NCBI RefSeq assembly: GCF_000224145.3
Contig: NW_004190356.2
Location: 706,267-770,266, forward strand
Reading direction: 5' to 3'
DNA from: Ciona intestinalis
Taxonomy: Eukaryota; Chordata; Ascidiacea; Phlebobranchia; Cionidae
Length of the DNA stretch: 64,000 nt
The first letter of the stretch is position 1. Each line of letters opens with the position of its first letter. Position numbers and translations under genes: made by a program. Below, piece by piece: positions 40,501 to 51,400 of the stretch. The notes under the pieces are model-generated. The model was not told where the DNA came from, did no database searches, and saw only the letters and a list, made by a program, of their open reading frames with translations.

Positions 40501-43500
40501 TGTCAACCATGTTGTACAAGACACAGTCAAAGCTGTGGTTACCTATTACCGACCAAAGAAGTAGTGACGCCACTATTCTCTTCATTTTATCAGACCAACT
40601 TATCAAGGTACCCTAATGCTTGCGAGCAGGAATAAAGCTTCGCAAAAGATAAGCAGTTTTACTTTTGCAATAATGCTATTCGCTTAGTAATTTGTAACAA
40701 GTTAATAAAAATGAACAAAAATTTTGGGTTAGCCTATTTAAAGTTTGAATTAGCCTGTTTAAAATTGCTTTTAAGTGTGTTGGTATTCACTATTTGGTTT
40801 ATCAGTGTTTTCATGGTTATTTGTTCTAGCATTACTATGAATTGGGTTCTAGGTATATTACATATATATATTTATACATTTATATATATGTATGTAAATT
40901 TATATGTAATTTTTTTTGTACAGATACTGTCAACAAAGCCACTGTATGCTCCAAAATTATTAAGTATATCCATGAAGTTCGTCGACCTTGGTGTTTGTTG
41001 TGTGATAAAATGTGGGAAAAATTTGTTATGCTTGAAACAAAGCTCAATGATGAAGATAAGACTTTGTTGGCACGTGGATGTTACCTCTATCTCGTATACG
41101 TGAAACATCAGGATATCGATAGTTGTACACAGGCGAGTATAGAATAGTTTTTATATGCTGTTAAATTTAGATTTGAGGTATGTGGTTGCTGGTGGCTGGG
41201 CTTCCTCTTTTATGAAGCCTGCACGTGCTTGCTTTAAAAGGGGATGGCGACAGCGAAAAATATAAAAAATAAGAAAGTTGAGCAACTTAAAGATAATAAA
41301 AAAACAAGCCAATATTTGGTTTTTTTGTTCTTTGGAAAATTGCTTGCGAAACTGCATCGCCAGGGAGTTACAAGTAGCCAGTTTTCTGTACTCTATTTTT
41401 TAAATAAAACCAAAAAATTTGAAATTTTTATTTTTTTAAATAAAAATTTATATTGCAACTAATATATTTATTTATTTTATTTTTATCTGCCTGTGTTCCG
41501 CCTTTTTAAAAAGTGGTGTATAATCCTTAGCCACGTTTTTTGTATAAATTTAATTAGCACAGCTTTTTCACTAAACAGGAACGTATTCTTGTTCACTCTT
41601 TCTCCTTGGTGATGTCATTAGCGCAAGCATTTAAAACTTCGGCACACCCCAAAAAATGTTTAGCTTTTTATTTCTGTTTGTGACTTTGTGTTGTTGGTTA
41701 GTGTAACAAATTATTTGATGTGAATAAATAGTTAGGAGAAAAAATAAGGATGTTTTTATAATACGTATTACGTAGTGGGGCGATAGTGGTAGTGGAGTTA
41801 TACACAGTTTTTTCTTACTTACGTATCTTAATCCCAGTAGTGAGTAGAATTCAATGCAGCCAACCTTTTTCCTCAACTCTCATGTTTATTAAGTTTGTTT
41901 TACAGGTTGTTAACCCTTTGTTTAATTTTACGTGTTGTTTTCATTCTGTTCTCACATTGTTGAAATCAAGTAACGAAACCACAATTTATAAAGGTAAATT
42001 GTTTTTTTTGAATATTTGTCTGCTTTTCTTAAAACAAATTGCTGAGTAACTGACATAGTGGTTAGTGACTAGTGTGGTGTGCAAGCTTGTCTCTGATTTG
42101 TCGATGGGGGAGTGTTTGTCTTGGCCCCTTGGGTTTTGGCAAATACAATTAACACCCAATATAAGGGGTGATGTTGCACTCAATTAAAACATAGTTTGGC
42201 TGATTAGTTCTTTGTTTTAGGCAAAGGTTATAAATTTAAACCTGCCAAATACACAACATGATATATGAATGTAAACTAAGTGATTTAGAATATTTGTGTG
42301 AAGGTCTTGAGATGTTCTGTTGCATCATCAACAAACTTGATCCATTTGCGCTTCACTGGAGTAAATTAACCTACAATCTCATCAACTTGGTGAATTCCAC
42401 TTCAATAAAACAACCTGTGATGGAAATCTTCTTAACAGCAGTGTCTATTGCTGTTCATAATTCAAACACAATTCTTCGGCAAAAGGCTATACAGCTGGTT
42501 CCTAAGTATAACTTTTTAAACTATTTCCGTGTGTTGCTATATTCTATTTGCATGTTTTATTATAGGTAATAGATATTTTTTTGTTCAGGGTAACTGAAGA
42601 AAAAAATTTATTTACTGTACCCTGTAAAGAGAATTTCAATAAAAATATTTTGCCACTTTAATAATATTTTGAGGCATGGCTTTAAGAAGATCTCTTGTAC
42701 ACAGTTACTTATCGTGAGAGATAGGGTTGCCCCTTACCCTTAACAAGAAGCACATGTGATATAACTGGTTCAAATACAAATAATGATATCCTAAAGCAGG
42801 AGTGTTTGGACACAAAAAAAGTCGGGTTACTAAATACTTACAGCACACCAAATTTAAACACAAAATTCCGTTTCCCTGTCCTGTTAGAACAATAATACTA
42901 TAACAATAAAATCAAAGCAATTTTATGCATCGGTATATAGATGTGAATTTAATCTTCGTGTAATTAATTGTGTTTAGATTTCTTGACAAGTTTGTGTGGA
43001 TAGATCGCTCACATCTGTTGGAACGTTTACTTTCTGTTACTGAACATTACGGAGTAAAAGGTTACTTGTGTCAATATTTCAAAAATAAACTGAATGATAT
43101 ATTGCAGGTAAGACAAGCATTGGATACAATCTTAACATTGCTTTGTACATCATAGTTGGTGACTTGTTTTCCTAATAATCCGGTGCTATGGCACAGTTAG
43201 TTAGCTTGCATGCCTTTAACCCAGTGGTAATGGTTTCAAGGCTTGTCACTGCCACCATTGTGGGCGTATGTGTCCTTGGGCAAGACATGGGTTGCCTAAA
43301 TTGTCAGCTATGCATAAAAAAATGAAACACAATTACCCACAAAGTTATACGCGTGATAAATCGTAAGCTAGTACAAAGTGTATGCAACATGACACCCATG
43401 TTATATCTAGCACAGGTCACAGATCAGCACGGATCAAATAGTTCTTTTACATAATACTTTTTCATATTTTTAGCTCACTGTTTAGCTTCAAATTAAGTGT

Positions 43501-44656
43501 GAATAGTTTCCAAACTATGTTGTTAATATTTCTTCTACAGGATGATCCCCCACCTGGAGCTGAAGTATTTATCTCAGAGTCTCGCTTTTCAGCAATCCTT
43601 GAACAAGTTCTCGTTCTCTCAAATGGCTCAGATTCCGATTTTCTTCAGGAGCATGATCTGGTGATGTCTGGACTTAATCTTCTACGATTTCTGCTCCTGA
43701 GAGACGTAAAAAACTTGGTGAGCATGAATGAATGCAGAGATATCACTCTGTTAATAAATGAAGTATGTTCCTAAATTTGTGGTAATGATCAACACTGGCA
43801 CACGTGACACATCCCAACAATAACTTTACCTATAAGTTCCAACTTTTTGTTTGTCATTATTATCTGACTTTGTAATCAACCATTTTCATAAAATCATGGC
43901 CTGTACGATTTTTCTACACTGCTTTTATGGGTTTTATACTATAGTACTTTTGGTAGATAATCACACCTGTTTTATACATTTTTTATAGACTGGTGTTTGG
44001 TCTTGTGTGAAGAGATATGAAGTGAGCTACATCAAACCAATACGAACCGGTCTAAACTTGTCTGCAATGCATTACAGGGATGAATTACAGAATCGGACTA
44101 AACCAAGTATTATTTGTCTAGATTATTTATATAATCTTAATATTTTAACATTAAGAGGATTGTTTAAAATAGCATAACTTAAATCTAAAGGTTTCACCAG
44201 AGTTTCTAAAGAATGAAACAACCTCTAAAACTTGTACATAAAAACACAGCATTTAAAAATTGTGTGAATTCTAACCGTTGGAGTAATGGTACCCTTAGAT
44301 CGCATTTGTGGCCCTCTATTCTTTATTCCTATTCCAATTAATTTTTTTATTGGTATGTCCTTCAACATAAATATTCCTAACTTATATCCACTTTTCCCAG
44401 CTTCACTGAGCCCAGATTTTTATGTCAATGGTTTAGATTTTCCGGCACTTCCTGCTCAGAAAAGAAAGGAGGTAAAGTTACTTTCATAATTTACACATGT
44501 AGACAAGTATGAGTTTAACATTTAAGCTAAACTTGTGTAATGAAACATCATACCGCTGATCTATTTTAACAGGTGGTTGACGCAGCAATTCTTAGTTTTG
44601 ATATCATGCAAGGAGTATGTTCCAGAGTACAGCAACTTATTGATAAGAATCCCTAA
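34576..44656 (+). CDS. GLMN: Glomulin (FKBP-associated protein), 13 exons, complete
   Basis: HEAT-repeat-like protein. Mammalian glomulin binds the RING domain of RBX1 and inhibits cullin-RING E3 ligases. Exons: 34576-34680, 38550-38763, 39067-39238, 39468-39588, 39731-39842, 40924-41132, 41906-41993, 42289-42505, 42978-43107, 43541-43717, 43989-44106, 44401-44471, 44573-44656. All phases join, giving 605 aa (human 594). Matches to remembered human glomulin: LARGCYLYLVYVKHQDIDSC, GLEMFCCIINKLDP, GAEVFISESRFSAILEQVL, LVMSGLNLLRFLLLRD, IKPIRTGLNLSAMHYRDEL, and the tail DFPALPAQKRKEVVDAAILS followed by FDIMQGVCSRVQQLI. The conserved C-terminal region contacts RBX1 in mammals. Exon 6 ends CACAG|GCGAGT, a GC donor, required for the frame. 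Intron 1 (3.9 kb) is mostly nested mobile DNA. The N-terminal half is weakly conserved, so those exons rest mainly on phase and signals. Confidence 0.93.
35008..36449. mobile_element. Foldback element with long inverted arms, hosting another element
   Basis: The left arm (about 35008-35170) begins TAATCCTTTAGCTGGTGGCC and runs through AACTCGGGCGTTCGTGTCGA to TGCGTCACCGTA. The right arm (about 36297-36449) is its complement, from TACGGTGACGAAGCATG to GGCCACCAGCTAAAGGATTA. The arms are roughly 150 bp. The centre is occupied by the separate TA-flanked element 35286-36223. It lies in glomulin intron 1. Confidence 0.8.
35286..36223. mobile_element. 938-bp TA-flanked inverted-repeat element
   Basis: The left end GGGGAGACCGGGGATACTTC (then GGAC) pairs with the right end GTCCGAACCATCCCCGGTCT (then CCCC). 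Both sides are flanked by TA (35284-35285, 36224-36225), as in Tc1/mariner-type insertions. The interior repeats the theme GGGGATACTTCGGAC and CCCCGGACATGTCCGATGTT. No transposase frame was seen. Confidence 0.85.
36561..36880. mobile_element. 320-bp MITE with about 40-bp near-perfect inverted repeats
   Basis: The left end ACGACTTATTATCCGAATGT (then CACTCTCTTTTTTCACAAGT) is the complement of the right end (ACTTGTGAAAAGAAGAGAGT, then GACATTCGGATAATAAGTCG and T). The interior is AT-rich without coding potential. It lies in glomulin intron 1. Confidence 0.9.
36940..37260. repeat. Dispersed repeats in glomulin intron 1
   Basis: 36940-37080 matches 32820-32945 and 47190-47310. 37100-37180 matches, inverted, part of 30640-30750. 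Confidence 0.55.
37636..37805. repeat. Degenerate tandem repeat, about 23 bp
   Basis: About six diverged units of the form GCACGTGAAGGCTAAACCAC, with variants such as GCACAATAAGGCTAAACCAC, CACCTGTGAAGGCTAAACC and GCACGTGAAGTCTAAACTAC. It lies in glomulin intron 1. Confidence 0.7.
39960..40240 (-). mobile_element. Copy of the TATGACGCAAATAATC dispersed repeat
   Basis: A family with four copies here: this one and 61915-62115 in one orientation, 57465-57700 and 59938-60150 in the other. Shared words include CTATTATGACGCAAATAAT, TTATGTCGTAATTAATTACC, CTATTATGATGCAATAAATC and TAATAAACATGCTGCTTGGC. It lies in glomulin intron 5. No ends with target duplications were resolved. Confidence 0.65.
43181..43440 (+). 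mobile_element. tRNA-derived SINE in a glomulin intron
   Basis: GGTGCTATGGCACAGTTAG, then TTAGCTTGCATGCC (box A context) and GGTTTCAAGGCTTG (box B-like), a core GTGTCCTTGGGCAAGACATG, and the body GTTGCCTAAATTGTCAGC, ACCCATGTTATATCTAGC. The core resembles conserved central domains of some deuterostome SINEs as I remember them. Confidence 0.8.
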
Positions 44657-44910
44657 AAATGTGCCTTTTAAACAATATATTTATTTTAACCTGTGTTTGT
44701 TTTTGTTTTAAATATTAATGTCGGTTAATATTTAAAAGTATACAACTGTTTTAACTTTATCAGTAGCCAATGGTCATAACCGAAATATTAAATTTTCAAA
44801 TATTTTTGCGAAAACATAATTTACTCATTCATCTATGTAGGTAACGAACATGTTACTTCTGTCTATAAAAATGTTTTAGGTTATGTATATTAGAGTTCCT
44901 TATAAAAACA

Positions 44911-45345
44911 GAGTAGAGCGGGAAAAGATGGGACGCTTAAGCACATATTGCCAAATTAAATACATGACGGTTTTGGGTAATACCACCAATTAGTACTATC
45001 ATTACTTATTAATTACCGCTTTGAAAATCAAGTTGAAATGCTCTTTTCATTACCCTACTGCTATCTATAGTTTTTAAAATGTTACCTACATTGTATTATT
45101 GCGAGACAATTGGTATTGTTTAAACAATAACTAGTATTGTTTGAACATCAATTGAAATGTTGTATCCTACAAATACATGTCAACTTGTAGATTTGTAATA
45201 ACAGAAAATTGATATCAACTATTGATAAAGTTTACATTTTTGCTACAAATTGGGTATTGCTGTACTGTTTTTCGCACGCACCTCTCATAAATTATCTCCA
45301 AGTGACTAAATTTGGAAGATTTTTTCATACATTATCTTGTTATTA
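44911..45345 (-). mobile_element. GGGAAGATGGGAC-family element, reversed and truncated
   Basis: Begins AGTAGAGCGGGAAAAGATGG and continues GACGCTTAAGCACATATTGC, then GGGTAATACCACCAATTAG. It ends near the SINE head at 45351. Confidence 0.75.
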
Positions 45346-45350
45346 GAACC

Positions 45351-45400
45351 GCGGCGCCGATCTGCTGTGGCAAATTGGTTAGCGCGCCTGCCTGTGACCA
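45351..45400 (+). mobile_element. SINE head fragment
   Basis: GGCGCCGATCTGCTGTGGCA, AATTGGTTAGCGCGCCTGCC: the box A context also seen at 25165-25240 (-). The remainder is missing; the satellite begins directly after it. Confidence 0.65.
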
Positions 45401-45404
45401 AAAA

Positions 45405-46120
45405 AATTAAAAAAATGTTTTAATTAAAACTGTACAGTTACTTGTTTAAGCAACAATAAATTAAAATTTTATTAAAAAAAATTTTTAACATTAGTTTTTA
45501 CAACAATTTTTTTTTTTTTTTGCAAAAAATTTTCGAAAAAATTTTAAGTTTAAAACAGTACAACTACATTTTTATGCAAAAAAAATCATTTCTTTCATGT
45601 TTCCCAAAGAAATTCAAAAAAATTTTTTAAATAAAACTGTACAGTTACTTATTTTAAGCAATAAAAAATTAAAATTTTATTAAAAAAAATTCTTAACATT
45701 AGTTTTTACAACAATTATTTTTCTTATTGCAGAACATTTTCGAAAAAATTTTTAAGTTCAAAACAGTATAACTACATTTTTATGCGAAAACCAAAACAAA
45801 TCATTTTTTTCATGTTTCCCAAAGGAATTTAAAAAATGTTTTAATTAAAACTTTACTGTTACTTGTTTTAAGCAATAAAAAATTACAATTTTATTAAAAA
45901 AAAAATTTTAACATTAGTTTTTTTAACAATTTTTTTTTTTGCAAAAAAATTTTGTTCAAAACACTACAACTACAGTTCAAAACAGTTCAACTAAGTTCAA
46001 AACAGTACAACTACATTTTTTATGCGAAAAAAACAAAAAAACAAACAATTTTTTTATGTTTCCCTAAGGAATTCAAAAAAAATGTTTTATAAAAACTGTA
46101 CAGTTACCTTTTTAAGCCGT
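45405..46120. repeat. Satellite-like tandem array, period about 210-245 bp
   Basis: Units start near 45408, 45618, 45832 and 46077 with AATGTTTTAATTAAAACTGT or a close variant. They then run through ACAGTTACTTGTTT, TTAACATTAGTTTTTACAAC and CAACTACATTTTTATGC to CATGTTTCCCAAAG. The last unit is partial. The third unit has a local expansion of AGTTCAAAACAGTTCAACTA. Confidence 0.85.
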
Positions 46121-46396
46121 TACATAATAAAATAGTAATGTAGTCGCATCACCCAACAAAATATTACCTTTTTTACTGAAGGTTCGTTGCCAACAGATGT
46201 CAAAAACCATGATTAATGAATTACTAAGCTTCTTTCCGAACTATACTTTGTGGTGCGTGGGTTCTATACCGTCTCCATTCTTGAATTGCACTTCCAACAT
46301 AAAATTGCCAAATCGGTGACAAAATGGCCTATTACCTATAACAATAATTAAGATAAAACTTAACTAGAAGTCTATGTATAACTGGAACACACAAAA

Positions 46397-46609
46397 TTAC
46401 ATTGAGGCTACAGTAGACAGAGTTTCTCGCCCCACAGTTTTTTTTTTATTTATATGTCGTATGAGGATTGAGTGATTGGTATAGAATATGTGTAAATACG
46501 TTTTGTACAACTCCTGTACCATGTGTTGACCTGTAAATTTAAACTGGTTGACATTGTCTTCGCTTAAAACGTTTGTTTTCAAAAATTTTGACAACCCGTA
46601 ATCACGCAA
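46397..46609 (-). pseudogene. Fragment resembling a TGF-beta-type propeptide
   Basis: The minus-strand frame contains GLSKFLKTNVLSEDNVNQF, then KFTGQHMVQELYKTYL. The pattern FLKTLNLS...YMxELYxxY is typical of BMP-like propeptides as I remember them. The frame shares KFxxQHMxxxLYxxYL with the identical frames at 29275-29568 and 30074-30367 (-), with two compensating indels between them. No mature cysteine-knot domain, signal peptide or convincing splice sites are seen. It is more likely a captured or decayed fragment inside mobile DNA than a gene. Confidence 0.25.
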
Positions 46610-46621
46610 TAATTAGGTAAT

Positions 46622-47130
46622 GGAGTACAATGGGGGAAGATGGGACACTTAAGCACATATTGCCAAATATTTCCAAAATCTTGGGTAATACCACGAATTA
46701 GTACTATCATTCCTTTATTAATTGACATCAATGTAATAAAATACAATAAAACACACGAGGAGTTGTCGCACAACAGGTGAAATTTTACGAATACAAAAAC
46801 ACACAGGATGAGATGGGACAGTTTAAAATCATTGTTAATTTTGATCAATAAGTGTATTTACAAATAGGGATATACGTAAATAACACGAAATAATACTGTA
46901 CGCTTTGAAAATTAAGTCTAAACATTCTTTTTCCTGCCCTAGTTTTTACCATGTTACCTATAGGCTACACTATATTATTGCATAACAATTTGTAATATTT
47001 GAACGACAATCGGTTATGTTCGATCTTAATGGATAAATATTGTATCCTACAAATGTATATGAACTTGTAATAACAGAAAGTTGATTATAACTATTGATAA
47101 AGTTCTTATTTTTGCTACAAATTGGGTAGT
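46622..47130 (-). mobile_element. GGGAAGATGGGAC-family element, reversed
   Basis: Starts GTACAATGGGGGAAGATGGG, then ACACTTAAGCACATATTGCC and GGGTAATACCACGAATTAG, with the internal words of the family in reverse order. It lacks the far terminus. Confidence 0.75.
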
Positions 47131-48433
47131 GAACTAAATATCGTGGACATAGCAAACTTGCACTAAATAAACGGACCGGTGACATTTTAGTCATTTAATG
47201 AGCGTATTTTTTATATTATTTTGCAAAAAAATGTATTAAAAGATTAATAGAAGCTATTTTACACCTGCCCACAAAAGGAAACGCAAACAAAACTAAACAA
47301 GTTCGTTTAAACCCAACGGGCTGTTTTATATTTTTTCTAAAGATGTTTGACAGGGTAAATGAAAGCCATTTTACGCTTGCAACAAAACATAATTGTCTAA
47401 ACACATTGAAAAGTCAGGGTGTTTGCTTGATTTTGGACTCACAATAGCAGCAGTGAGACCACTCGGTGTTTCTTTGACCGATATCATCTATCTTAATGTT
47501 TAAATTATACTTGCCCATCCATTAGAGCTTTGTTCTCTTGTTTTTATTTCTGTGGTTCCAACTGTCTAACAGGATCGCCAAAATTAGACGATTCCTACCG
47601 CTAATCACAGACAAGAACGACGAAGTTTTAAAAAGCAAACAATAGGTGCTAAATACAGCCCTTTTAACAAAGATGCTTATTAGATTTACCCACAATATGT
47701 TAAATGGCGATCATTTATTAAGAAACAAAAATAACTAATTACATTAGTTATATTAAATGCCCCTGAACTTCTTGGCAACGAGCACCAATTTTCTGTGGCG
47801 CCAACTGATGTGGATTCTGTCCTGCTATCGTAATAACTAATACATCATTTCGAAGTTTTTTTTCATAAAGCAAGAAATAGCCCTTTTAATGAGATCAATA
47901 CTAAGATATCAGAAAAAACACAAAGTAACAAAGTCAAAAAAAGGATATTATAGAGGGCGCCATGCATGAACAGAGGATTTCAGTTGGGCCTTTCATAAAC
48001 TGCTAACAAAGAAAGTGCCAGGTGCACCGTTTTTTTATTCTTGATAAACCATAACAATAATAATACATGTTAAGTAGCTAGAAAGATTTTAAAAGCAAGA
48101 GTAATAAATCGTAAGGAAGTAAAGAATGAGGGTATATTAACAGTTGCATCAGTGTAAAAACCAGAATCTATTATTTATTCACAACTACAAAAAGCAAAAA
48201 AAAAACTTTTATACATTGCAGGTGTATTTCAATGATTTATTATAGCTAATCTTATTCATTATTTCAATCAAAAACTGAAATGATAAATAAAGCAGTATAC
48301 AAAATTCATAGGAGTGGCTGTGTTATGTTAATATAAACATATTACGAATAAAAAATGAAAGTACCAATCATTAGATATACCTTATTGGTGTTGCAAGTAC
48401 ATCGTTCAATTTAAATTGCAAATATTTGTTACT
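47131..48433. other. Intergenic between mobile DNA and UBAP1
   Basis: 47190-47310 is a copy of the dispersed repeat at 32820 and 36940, with a second partial copy at about 47330-47410. The remaining kilobase to the UBAP1 stop is AT-rich unique-looking sequence with no exon recognised. The minus-strand 3' UTR of UBAP1 should lie at its right edge. Confidence 0.4.
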
Positions 48434-51400
48434 TTACAATCCAGATACTAATGCTTCTAGAGCATTCGTCTCATTGCCGTTATGCAATAGTAAAGCCTGT
48501 TTTATTTTATCATCTGTGAAACCCATATCATGAAATTTTCGTTGCAATTGGAGATACTCTTCAGCCTAAAACATTAAATAAAGAGATCACAAAAATATTA
48601 TTAATAATTTTTTATCCTTTACTGTAACAAACAAGAAAATTTATAATGCTGCTCCTGAGGTTCTTATTAGTTTGATATTTTACATTTACCTCTTTTTCGT
48701 TTCCATTGAATACTTCAAGTGCATCTTCAATGTCATTCAAACTGTAGTCTCCCTCCGATAATCTCTGTACAGCACAAAGATGCTCAACAACCTATAAAGT
48801 AATTGGATTACTAACCAGAGAAAACAGTACAAATAAATGAGAGGATAGTAGATACCATCTTAATGAATAGGTACTACCCCATTCTACTGTGGTAGCGAGG
48901 TTGCATGGGTATATGACCATTACTTCTGCCCCAAACAACACATGATATTTGGAATACTGTAATTTAAAAAAAGAATATGTACATATAGTCAAGTGGGAAA
49001 ATAAAAAAGAAAACATTAATTTTGGATTTTCTCATGTTATATTCGAAATTTTGTACTGTTTTTTTACTCCCCTGACTTTCGGATAAAAAAAATTGTGGAA
49101 CAATAAAAAAGAATGTTTTTAAAAGCAACTCAACTAAATTAAAAAGTAAAACAAATTAAAAATGGAAGTACAGGTGAAAAACACAAGTAGTATATTTTGG
49201 CTTCACGATTTGGGTTCATCTGAGTAAAAAAAACCTGCTGGAGCAAAAAAAAAAAATTTATTTCTGATTTGGTTAGGGATGCACATTACAGAATTTCGAA
49301 TCCTTTTGTATTCGAATCTAGAATTTCAAATCCTTTTGTATTCGAATCTAATTAAGGGATTCAGTTTTCTGTTTAACGTCGTCACACATCTTCTCATAAA
49401 CTTTTTGCAACTTCATAATTTAAAAAAAAAAAAAATTGTGTTTGTGGGACTTTTGAGAGTAAACATTTCGCAACGTCTTTTCATAGCCTGCTATACGTTT
49501 CATGACGCAAAAATTACCCAATAGTACAATTTTTGATCACTTTTCAGCTCATGTTCCAACAAGACTACTATAAAAGATTCTATAATCTGACTTATGTGGG
49601 TAATATTATTTTTCCTATAAATATAAAAAGATTCGAAATTCTAGATTCGGAATTCTAGATTTGAAATAAAGTATTCTAGGATATCCTAGAGTATCTAATT
49701 ATTCTGTATTGTGCATCCCTAGATTTGGTATAATGAATGCTTCTTCTTCAAGAATATATAAAAAAAATTGTAAAACATAGACTTTATTATGTTTTAATTT
49801 TTCGATTGAACGTAGGTACATACCAGATTATGCTGACTTAGCATATTTTCAAACCAAGTGTTAAACACAAAAAACTGTTTTTTGTTATAAAAAAATGGTA
49901 CAGTAGGTACTAGGGAGGCATAATGAACTTTTTAATATAAAAAAAAGTGCTAAAAACTTACTAATAAGAAAAAAAGTGCTGAGTCAGCATATTATGTAGC
50001 TATGTTCAATCGAAAACTAAAACATAATAAAGTCTAAGTTTTACAATTTTTATAAGAAGAAGCACCCATTATACCAAATCAGAAATAAAATTTGAATTTT
50101 CTTTAGTATTTTAGAAAGTAGAAACGATCAAAGTTGAATGAAATTTTTTCTCATGGGAAATCTCATGCATTGTGCAACCGCCAATTTTATTTTTACTCCA
50201 GCGGTCGAATTTGCGGTTTTCAAACTTATTTTTTTCAAAAGCTGTTTTGTATCTTAAAACTTTGATGGTAGCTTTAGATCACATTTGAGCATATCTATCA
50301 ATACACAAATTTTGATTTTTCGTTGGTATGCCCCTTTAACTTCTTAAAGCATCACCAATGTCCAAACAACTATTTTATTATTAACGTTTTTCTCAATTTC
50401 TATTTTCTTGTTATACTCGAGTGATTTTGTGTTCTTATATAGGCTGTGTTTATGTACCAGAGTGAAATTCTAATATTACATGCATTGAATTATGAGGACT
50501 TTTTATTGGGTGTGACCTTGAATGACCTTTAGTCAGTTTTCAAAACCAATATGTTGCATTACCTATATAATGCACAAGAAGTAACCAGAGCATTACACAT
50601 GATTTAACTAAATGACAAAGGCTTTTGAAAATCTAAATGAAATCTGACTTGGAGAAAAAAATAAAACAAGTAAAAAAAGATATGAAAAAAATTAAAATAA
50701 AATATATAAGCGGCAAGCTACTTCAATATACAACTAACTACATGCATAATAAGTTAAGCATAATAAGACCTAAACATAAACACACATTACTACCGCTTTT
50801 ATGTTAAGTCCAAACTTCTGCATTCCTTGCAATACATTATATTCATTAAACCCCATAGAAACAACATGAAGAGCGAAATTGTTTTCTTGCTTAGTTAATC
50901 CATCTCGAAATCCAGGTGTTTCCTGATCAAAATAATAAACCAAAGGCATAAACACATCAAATTAGAAATGCAGTTAGCCTATTAACATGTTAAACACGTA
51001 ATAATGTTAAACAAGTAATAAAAGCCTCAGGTTTAAACATCACAAATCTTTAAATGTTGAATCTGTAAGAAAAGTTAATCACAGAACATAGTTCTGATAT
51101 ACCCTTTATGCATGGTCACTTTTATGCGCGTAAGTACTCGCATATTTACTCGCAAAAAAAGTTAACACGCATAACGTCATAAGCGTGTCATCTGCTGTAG
51201 GAGGTTGGTTGTTACTCGCATTATGCGAGTAAAGAAAAGTAAAGTTTTACTTTTAAGAGCCTAATCTTTTTCGGGTATTAATTTTATAGGTTTTCGTTGG
51301 TAATAGCACCATAAAGTATTAAAACCTATTTTATAAACTAGATTTAACAATATTGCGCCAAAATAAGCTAACTCAATGTTGATATGCGCATAAACCAATG

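Noticed and set aside
40371..40616. Open frame considered as a glomulin exon
   Set aside because: Its possible acceptors are in the wrong phase. Exon 5 joins exon 6 directly in phase and matches the human protein order without it.
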